Assembly (NCBI GenBank): GCA_946479825.1 | Contig: CAMLHU010000086.1 | Span: forward strand, 1 to 8,446 | Reading direction: 5' to 3' | Length of the DNA: 8,446 bases | Origin: an uncultured Gemmatimonadota bacterium | Lineage (GTDB): Bacteria; Gemmatimonadota; Gemmatimonadetes; Gemmatimonadales; GWC2-71-9 | Shown: positions 5,038 to 8,446 of the stretch, piece by piece | Position numbering within the stretch: the stretch's first letter is position 1 | Layout: the number at the start of each line of letters is the position of its first letter | Notes under the pieces: generated by a model | What the model saw: the letters and a program-made list of their open reading frames with translations, nothing else | Database searches by the model: none | What the model was told of the DNA's origin: nothing | Position numbers and translations under genes: made by a program

Positions 5038-5561
5038 CCGACATGCTGATGGTCAGGAGCGACGTCGCGGTCGACGGCGCGTACCAGGCGGTTGTCGAGG
5101 CCGGTCCGGACGTGTCGATCCCACTGGACCGCGACCGGGCGGTGGCGTACGCGATGGCGGTGTTGACGGCGGTGATGCACGCCGATCACGACGCGGGGGT
5201 GTTCGCGCAGTTCACCGGGAAGCTGGGGCTGTCGCAGGCGCATGCGGGGCATGCGGTGGCGGCGATGCGCGAGCGCCGCAAGCCGGTCGACGACGTGGCG
5301 ACGGATCCGCTGCGGTTCGTGCCGGGCGTCTCGGCGCTCACCGGCAAGGGCTTCATCAAGGTCTCCCGCCGTGGTGTGGCGTGGTGCCAGCTCGCGCCGG
5401 CCGCGCTGGCCGAGCACGCCCTGTACGCGCTGCGCGCGGTGACGGCGACCGACGTGGACGCCGTCTACTTCCGCTACCTCACGCGAGACCTGGGCGTGCC
5501 GGAGGACCGGGCGCGGGTCGCGGTGGAGGACGTCGGCAACTACTACGAGGGGCAGCAGTGA
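5034..5561 (+). CDS. Hypothetical protein, helical, Asp/Ala-rich
   Basis: A 175-residue protein from GTG 5034 (GTGA overlap). The nearest GGAGG (5016-5020) is 13 nt away, so initiation probably relies on coupling. It is mostly predicted helix. Residues 32-55 (DRDRAVAYAMAVLTAVMHADHDAG) and 56-82 (VFAQFTGKLGLSQAHAGHAVAAMRERR) look like two helices joined by a short loop. A central part contains TDPLRFVPGVSALTGKGFIKVSRRG, and a final helical repeat contains the pair AEHALYALRAV / DLGVPEDRARVAVEDVG. 'LGLSQAHAGHAVAAM' could be a degenerate HTH but lacks a convincing recognition helix. There are no membrane segments or metal clusters. I do not recognise the family. Coding status is secure from length, codon bias and both overlaps. 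Confidence 0.75.
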   Translation: MTDMLMVRSDVAVDGAYQAVVEAGPDVSIPLDRDRAVAYAMAVLTAVMHADHDAGVFAQFTGKLGLSQAHAGHAVAAMRERRKPVDDVATDPLRFVPGVSALTGKGFIKVSRRGVAWCQLAPAALAEHALYALRAVTATDVDAVYFRYLTRDLGVPEDRARVAVEDVGNYYEGQQ

Positions 5562-6070
5562 CCAAGATCAGACTGGAGAGCAGCGTCTCCACCTCGGCGT
5601 CCCTGGCCCTCGAGCAGTTGGCCAGCAAGCTCTACGCCTCGCCGGGCATCCGGATCGTCGGCGTGGTGGAGCTGCGCCACACCGAGCGACTCCAGCCGGC
5701 GCCGGAGACCGACAAGGAACCGGCCGTGAAGATGCAGGTGTCGGCGTTGGAGATCGCCCGTGACGAGCAGGAGGACGCGCTGCGCCGGGCGATGCGGGCC
5801 CTGTACATGCACCGCACCGCTACGGGCACGATCGACGAGGACGGCGCGGTGGAGCTGTCGGAGTCGACGCTGCGCCTGGCCGCTGGCGAGTTGCACGCCC
5901 TCGAGGCGGCCCGCCTGCGGGCGGCGCTCAGCCACTGGGCGGACTACGCCCACCGGGTCCTGCACACCCAGGGCATCACCTACGCGGAGATGTGCGCAGA
6001 GCTGAGGGCGGTTGTCAACGGCCTCGATCAGGCGCTCCGGCGCGATCGGGACGGTGACTCCGATGGCTGA
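5558..6070 (+). CDS. Conserved actinophage/prophage hypothetical protein
   Basis: A 170-residue protein. GTG 5558 is chosen for its GTGA overlap and GAGGGG at 5547-5552; the frame is open well upstream but inside the previous gene. It appears to be a two-layer protein. Residues 18-60 hold a helix and strand (ALEQLASKLYASPGIRIVGV, then VELRHTERLQ). A strand-helix region follows (VKMQVSALEIARDEQEDALR, about 66-85), then a helical C-terminal half with ALYMHRTATGTIDEDG and HWADYAHRVLHTQGITYAEM. The string of 'PG.R..GVVEL', 'V..LEIA..EQED' and 'HWA.YA.RVL' recalls a family found in many Streptomyces and related phages with no known function. There are no catalytic motifs. It ends in an acidic DRDGDSDG tail and overlaps the next gene by the 8-nt ATGGCTGA. 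Confidence 0.8.
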   Translation: MTKIRLESSVSTSASLALEQLASKLYASPGIRIVGVVELRHTERLQPAPETDKEPAVKMQVSALEIARDEQEDALRRAMRALYMHRTATGTIDEDGAVELSESTLRLAAGELHALEAARLRAALSHWADYAHRVLHTQGITYAEMCAELRAVVNGLDQALRRDRDGDSDG

Positions 6071-6353
6071 CGAAGAGGCCCGTATTCGCGCGGCTATCGC
6101 CTTCGAGATCCGCGCCGAACTGGTGTGCTGCGACATCTACGACCAGCTCGCCCCGAAGCGCGCCGAGATCGCCGCCGGGCGGCCTGGTTGGGGCGAGGCG
6201 TACTCCGAGCCGGTCGACGCGATCGGCGAGCACGACCTCTGCTACTGGGCTGAGGCTGCCGCCCGAATCGCCGAGGAGCACGAGCTACGGACGCTCAACT
6301 CCGACGGTGCTCCTGTCGCTGCTGCTTCTGACCCTGAGAGGAGCCAGGGGTGA
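6063..6353 (+). CDS. Small hypothetical protein (MADEEARIR...)
   Basis: A 96-residue acidic protein. ATG 6063 (ATGGCTGA junction) is preferred to the in-frame ATG at 6012, which lies inside the preceding gene. There is no strong ribosome site, only GGGACGGTGA around 6048-6057, so coupling probably drives initiation. The core is a pair of helices: EEARIRAAIAFEIRAELVCCDIYDQL and, after a Pro/Gly/Trp turn (GRPGWGEAYSEP), a second one, LCYWAEAAARIAEEHELRTL. Cys24, Cys25 and Cys61 are isolated and do not form a standard metal site. The C-terminal 15 residues are disordered-looking (DGAPVAAASDPERSQG). Related-looking small helical proteins occur in phage early regions; the function is unknown. Confidence 0.75.
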   Translation: MADEEARIRAAIAFEIRAELVCCDIYDQLAPKRAEIAAGRPGWGEAYSEPVDAIGEHDLCYWAEAAARIAEEHELRTLNSDGAPVAAASDPERSQG

Positions 6354-6748
6354 CCGTCCCGAAGTTCAGCGACGAAGACGTGGCGCTGGTCGCCCAAGCG
6401 CTGTGGGACCAGACGCGCGCCAGCTACGCCGGCAACGCCCGCTTCAGCGCCGACCTTCCCGCCCAGCCGACATCGGTCTGCTACACCGACGCGCGAGCAG
6501 TCCTCGAGCGACTGGCCGAGTCCGGCCGTCTGCTGCCCCCTGGGGGCGAGGTCTCCTACCGGATCGTCTGGACGGGCGGGGAGGGCACGTACGTCGACAG
6601 CGACGTCGAGGACCTCGAGGACGGCCGGGATCACCTGGCGATCATCCGTGGGCTGTCGTTCGTGAAGGAGGCCCGTCTCGAGCGCCGGTACGTCAGCCCG
6701 TGGGAGGTCGTCCCGGACGACAGTGAGAAGGGAGCCGGGGATGGCTGA
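6350..6748 (+). CDS. Hypothetical protein
   Basis: A 132-residue protein starting at GTG 6350 (GTGA overlap), with GAGAGGAG at 6336-6343. Its N-terminal part is helical (SDEDVALVAQALWDQTRASY), followed by YTDARAVLERLAESGRLLPPGG. That segment resembles the second half of a small winged-helix-like domain (helix, short loop, L-PPGG turn), and a strand EVSYRIVWTGGEG follows. The C-terminal half is acidic (YVDSDVEDLEDGRDHLAIIRG) and then more basic. The N-terminal 'A..LA.SGRLLP.G' pattern is common in short actinophage proteins, but no function is known to me. It contains the 13-nt palindrome GCCCCCTGGGGGC at 6535-6547, which simply encodes part of LPPGG. The gene ends in the 8-nt ATGGCTGA overlap. 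Confidence 0.75.
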   Translation: MTVPKFSDEDVALVAQALWDQTRASYAGNARFSADLPAQPTSVCYTDARAVLERLAESGRLLPPGGEVSYRIVWTGGEGTYVDSDVEDLEDGRDHLAIIRGLSFVKEARLERRYVSPWEVVPDDSEKGAGDG

Positions 6749-7001
6749 CTGGCCGACGGTCAAGGTCGAGATTGCCTGGCCCCGCCGGGCTCGCCGGCAT
6801 GGGGCGTACGGCGTTCCGAAGGGCTGGCGCGACGTCACCAGGCACATCGAGCGCGTGTCCTGCCTGCTGACCGTCGACAACGACATGGAGGCCATGGCCG
6901 AGGCCTACAACCGCTGGTACGCCAAGGCGAATCCGCTGCCGCTGTTCGCCGACGGCCAGGCGTACCGCCGTCGCTGCCTTGCTCGTAGGAGGCGGCGGTG
7001 A
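6741..7001 (+). CDS. Small basic hypothetical protein
   Basis: An 86-residue protein. ATG 6741, with GGGAG at 6730-6734 and the ATGGCTGA overlap, is preferred to the ATG at 6723, whose extra residues would come from the ribosome-site region. The sequence starts MADWPTVKVEIAWPRRARRH. It continues with a Gly/Trp-rich turn (GAYGVPKGWRDVTRHIERVS) and a strand-like segment (CLLTVDNDMEAMAEAYNRWY), and ends in an Arg-rich tail (AYRRRCLARRRRR). The high positive charge at the C-terminus suggests contact with nucleic acid or membrane phosphates, but there is no recognisable domain. It overlaps the next start as GTGA. Confidence 0.7.
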   Translation: MADWPTVKVEIAWPRRARRHGAYGVPKGWRDVTRHIERVSCLLTVDNDMEAMAEAYNRWYAKANPLPLFADGQAYRRRCLARRRRR

Positions 7002-7318
7002 GCGTCCGACTGACGAAGCTCCTCGAGCTGCACCTGGTGCACGACCCAGACAAGGGCGAGGTGGCGGTGGAGATGCTGGCGGCCGCCGGTGAGGAGCGTG
7101 TCCGGTACACGGTCAAGGGCCGGTACGGCGACGCGAAACTCGAACCCACGGCGACGCTGGTCGTCGACCAGCCGACGTACGACGACACCTTCTCGGATCC
7201 CGGCTGGCGACGGACCCTGCCGCTCGGCCCGGCGCTGGCCCGGGTGGGTCTGGACTGCCGCCGGCTCGAGGTGCTCGAGATGAAGCGGGAGCGCCTGCCT
7301 GCCGAGGACGTGACCTGA
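6998..7318 (+). CDS. Hypothetical protein, beta-rich
   Basis: A 106-residue protein from GTG 6998, with TAGGAGG (6986-6992) five nt upstream and a GTGA overlap. It looks like a compact alpha/beta protein. Predicted strands include KLLELHLVHD, EVAVEMLA, ERVRYTVKGRYG, AKLEPTATLVVD and CRRLEVLEMKRERL. Asp16 and Asp18 lie in the loop HDPDKGE, and the loop VDQPTYDDTFSDPG is acidic, so metal binding is possible but unproven. There are no membrane segments and a single Cys. I do not recognise the family. Its TGA overlaps the next ATG by one base (TGATG at 7316-7320). Confidence 0.72.
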   Translation: MSVRLTKLLELHLVHDPDKGEVAVEMLAAAGEERVRYTVKGRYGDAKLEPTATLVVDQPTYDDTFSDPGWRRTLPLGPALARVGLDCRRLEVLEMKRERLPAEDVT

Positions 7319-7734
7319 TGACCCAGCTCTGGTCGTGGCTGCTGACGGTGGTCGGCGTGACCGGCCTGTATCTCGCCGGCCGCAAGTCGAAGGCCGGTTG
7401 GGCGGTGGGCTTCGGCGCGCAGGCGCTCTGGATCGCCTACGCGGTGGTGACGCGGCAGTGGGGCTTCATTGCCTCGGCGCTGGCCTACGGCTCGGTGTAC
7501 GCCCGCAACTGGCTGCGCTGGCGACGTGAGGCCCGGCCGGTGGAGGCCGAGCAGCGAGTAGACGACGATCGCCTGTATCTCGACCTCAAGGGCGCCCGCG
7601 AACGGCTGTGTCGGGCCCAGACCGGCCTGAACCCGACCGACGCGAACATCCTTCAGGGCGGCATCGACCGCATCGATCTCGTCGCCTGCGACCTTCCTCA
7701 GTGGTCGCGACACGATGGCGGCCGCCATGGCTGA
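7318..7734 (+). CDS. Membrane protein with three predicted helices and a cytosolic tail
   Basis: A 138-residue protein starting at ATG 7318 in a TGATG junction. Three hydrophobic segments are evident: about residues 4-20 (LWSWLLTVVGVTGLYLA), 27-44 (WAVGFGAQALWIAYAVVT) and 48-62 (WGFIASALAYGSVYA). Basic loops (GRKSK between the first two; NWLRWRREARP after the third) fit a three-helix topology with a soluble C-terminal domain of about 70 residues. The QALW.AYA...R.W.F..S...Y...YARN.LRW pattern recalls small membrane proteins of actinophages that look distantly like half of a PnuC- or SemiSWEET-type bundle. Transport is not shown. The soluble tail is acidic and helical (RLYLDLKGARERLCRAQ). The last 8 nt are shared with the next gene. 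Confidence 0.75.
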   Translation: MTQLWSWLLTVVGVTGLYLAGRKSKAGWAVGFGAQALWIAYAVVTRQWGFIASALAYGSVYARNWLRWRREARPVEAEQRVDDDRLYLDLKGARERLCRAQTGLNPTDANILQGGIDRIDLVACDLPQWSRHDGGRHG

Positions 7735-8044
7735 CCAGCTCGTCCTATGGGGTGCCGAACTCTCCCGCGGTGACCACGAGCGGCACAGCGCGGAGTTCCT
7801 CGCGGTCCACCAGCTCGGCCAGATCCGTCTGCCCTGGGACACCGCCGCCGGCGACAAGGCGGGCGACCTGATCCCGGCCTGGCGCTGCTGTCGGTGCGGG
7901 GCGATCGAGCTGTCCTGGTTCCTCCTGGAGCGCAGCCACGGCTGCGAAGACCGGCCGGACGCTTGCTCCGGGTACTGCGATTACCACCCGGTGGACCGGA
8001 CCGGGCCGTACGCCATGGACGCCCACTGGATCCCGCCGACCTGA
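7727..8044 (+). CDS. Cys/His-rich hypothetical protein (last gene of the operon)
   Basis: A 105-residue protein if ATG 7727 (ATGGCTGA junction) is used, or 109 if ATG 7715 is used; neither has a clear ribosome site, and 7727 is chosen because it copies four other junctions in this operon. The N-terminus (DQLVLWGAELSRGDHERH) is polar and helical. The C-terminal half is Cys-rich: C54, C55, C57, C73, C80 and C84, with H71 and H87 nearby (WRCCRCG ... HGCEDRPDACSGYCDYHP). The CxxC-like (54/57) and the C-x6-C-x3-C-x2-H cluster could bind one or two zinc ions. The family is unknown to me. It is followed by the terminator at 8072-8104 and so closes the transcription unit. Confidence 0.75.
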   Translation: MADQLVLWGAELSRGDHERHSAEFLAVHQLGQIRLPWDTAAGDKAGDLIPAWRCCRCGAIELSWFLLERSHGCEDRPDACSGYCDYHPVDRTGPYAMDAHWIPPT

Positions 8045-8155
8045 TCCACCGCACAACCGAACACCGACGTTCGGCCCGGCTCCGCTTCCCCTGGAGCCGG
8101 GCCGTCGTCCATCAAGTACCAACATCAACATAAGTCGATCTCCACGGGGTGATGC
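8045..8155 (+). promoter_or_regulatory. Only intergenic region: terminator plus leader of the downstream gene
   Basis: This 111-base stretch is the only non-coding DNA in the window. It holds the terminator at 8072-8104 and then an AT-richer leader (8105-8155, including CATCAACATAAGTCG). CATAAG at 8129-8134 matches a -10 hexamer at 4 of 6 positions, but I see no convincing -35 at the right distance, so a promoter is only possible. GGGGTGA at 8146-8152 may be the ribosome site for GTG 8156, with short (3-nt) spacing. Confidence 0.4.
8072..8104 (+). terminator. Rho-independent-like hairpin without U-tract
   Basis: A perfect 12-bp GC-rich stem pairs 8072-8083 (CGGCCCGGCTCC) with 8093-8104, around a 9-nt loop (GCTTCCCCT). 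It lies 27 bases after the last stop codon of the operon. There is no T-run after the stem, which is common for terminators in high-GC actinobacteria and their phages. It would stop the long upstream transcript, so the gene at 8156 probably needs its own promoter. Confidence 0.75.
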
Positions 8156-8446
8156 GTGACCTGGCTGAAGGTGGACGACGGCTTGCCGTTCGACCCGAAG
8201 ATGCTTTCGCTCGGCCGTACCAAGCGGGAGGTCAACGAGTCGGTCGGCACGCTGGTGCGCCTGTGGTCGTGGGTGGCCCCGCCGCGCCCCGAAGGCTTAA
8301 AGGCGGCGGGGGGGGTCGAGAAGATCGCCACGCCCCAGGGCCACCGATACCAGGATCGGCGCCGAGAGGGCGAGCAGCATCGGCGTCGTCGCCGCCAGCG
8401 CCTCGGCCACGCGGCGCACGCTCACGCTCCAGCCGGCGCGGGTCAG
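8156..8446 (+). CDS. Phage replication initiator-like protein, N-terminus (partial, 3' part suspect)
   Basis: GTG 8156 opens a frame that runs to the window end (97 codons). The first ~41 residues (VTWLKVDDGLPFDPKMLSLG ... NESVGTLVRLWSWVA) resemble, from memory, the start of replication-initiation or helix-loader-type proteins in actinophages, which begin 'TW.K.DD...' followed by a 'K...L....' helix and a 'G...R...W..' helix. From about residue 42 (base 8279) the translation becomes Pro/Gly- and then Arg/His-rich (RRREGEQHRRRRRQRLGHAA), with weaker G/C third-position bias. It no longer looks like protein of this family, and the expected 'DG.V' segment is missing. I therefore trust only the part up to about 8280. 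The rest is probably foreign sequence joined on; see the junction at 8277-8315. Confidence 0.5.
   Translation, partial: MTWLKVDDGLPFDPKMLSLGRTKREVNESVGTLVRLWSWVAPPRPEGLKAAGGVEKIATPQGHRYQDRRREGEQHRRRRRQRLGHAAHAHAPAGAGQ
8277..8311. repeat. 9-bp inverted repeat beside an 8-G run at a suspected junction
   Basis: CCCCGCCGC (8277-8285) pairs with GCGGCGGGG (8303-8311) around a 17-nt loop that contains the locally AT-rich GGCTTAAAG. An 8-base G run occupies 8308-8315. The structure sits where + strand coding ends and a credible minus-strand frame begins. It could be a terminator between convergent genes, or the site of a hairpin-mediated template switch. Confidence 0.6.
8315..8446 (-). CDS. Possible membrane-protein fragment on the minus strand (ActF/NrfD-like?), internal piece
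   Basis: Read from 8446 leftwards, this is a 44-codon open segment with no start or end: LTRAGWSVSVRRVAEALAAT, then TPMLLALSAPILVSVALGRGDLLD. By hand count 40 of 44 codons end in G or C, against 27 of 37 for the + frame over 8336-8446. The text has a basic amphipathic stretch leading into a transmembrane helix. The 'GWSV.VRR.AE..A.T.P...L...PI' pattern recalls subunits of alternative complex III (ActF) of environmental bacteria, which would be out of place in a phage. The identity is a memory-based guess. That the minus strand is coding here is better supported than what it encodes. Confidence 0.35.

Noticed and set aside
5100..5285. HTH in the 175-residue protein (LGLSQAHAGHAVAAM)
   Set aside because: The turn and recognition-helix pattern is incomplete, and the Ala/His-rich text fits an ordinary helix.
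6535..6547. GCCCCCTGGGGGC palindrome as a possible operator
   Set aside because: It has a one-base centre and no loop, lies within a coding sequence and encodes LPPGG with ordinary GC-rich codons; no second copy was found.
6835..7857. Long minus-strand open frame (340 codons)
   Set aside because: It spans five well-supported + strand genes and is low-complexity Arg/Ser-rich; it has no recognisable motif.
8106..8134. Promoter with -10 CATAAG at 8129-8134
   Set aside because: Only four of six -10 positions match and no -35 element is visible at 16-18 nt spacing. It is kept only as a possibility within the leader description.
8152..8446. ATG at 8152 as the start of the last + strand gene
   Set aside because: Its frame gives an Arg/Gly-rich protein without family resemblance, whereas GTG 8156 gives 'TWLKVDDGLP', a pattern known from phage initiators.

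Overview
The window looks like the early (regulatory and replication-side) region of an actinobacteriophage, prophage or related integrative element. The host is probably a high-GC actinomycete of the Streptomyces/Micromonospora type. The evidence is strong G/C bias at third codon positions, about half GTG starts, a WhiB-like iron-sulfur regulator, an Lsr2-type DNA-binding domain, an orphan DNA methyltransferase, and a dense run of small uncharacterised genes of the kind seen in actinophages. No structural, lysis, integrase, tRNA, rRNA, IS or CRISPR feature was seen.

Layout. From base 1 to 8044 the + strand carries one unbroken cassette of 22 genes, the first cut by the window edge. There is no intergenic DNA: 20 of 21 junctions overlap and one abuts. 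Block A (1-896) has a partial conserved gene, two small membrane proteins and a 36-residue Cys-rich miniprotein. Block B (893-2821) is regulatory: a small HTH protein, a RusA-like protein lacking the expected acidic residues, an HTH/coiled-coil/Lsr2-tail protein, a LuxR-type HTH protein and a WhiB protein. Block C (2822-4121) has a beta-type amino-methyltransferase, a CxxC miniprotein and a conserved unknown. Block D (4118-8044) has a small lipoprotein, a two-part Cys-rich protein, several unknowns, a membrane protein and a Cys/His-rich protein. The only non-coding stretch is 8045-8155. It holds a 12-bp-stem terminator and an AT-richer leader, followed by the start of what looks like a phage replication initiator (GTG at 8156).

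How the genes work together. Start/stop overlaps of the types RTGA, TGATG and RTGGCTGA imply one polycistronic message from a promoter upstream of the window, with tight translational coupling. Four DNA-binding proteins made in a row, plus a modification enzyme, suggest a host-takeover or gene-control module ahead of replication. Most genes have no assignable function.

The last ~130-170 bases are suspect. The replication-initiator frame degrades into an Arg/His-rich sequence, while the opposite strand from 8446 to 8315 reads as a credible membrane-protein segment with strong G/C third-position bias. A 9-bp inverted repeat and an 8-G run sit at the junction. I regard this as a probable assembly or amplification chimera, or a real boundary with unrelated DNA.
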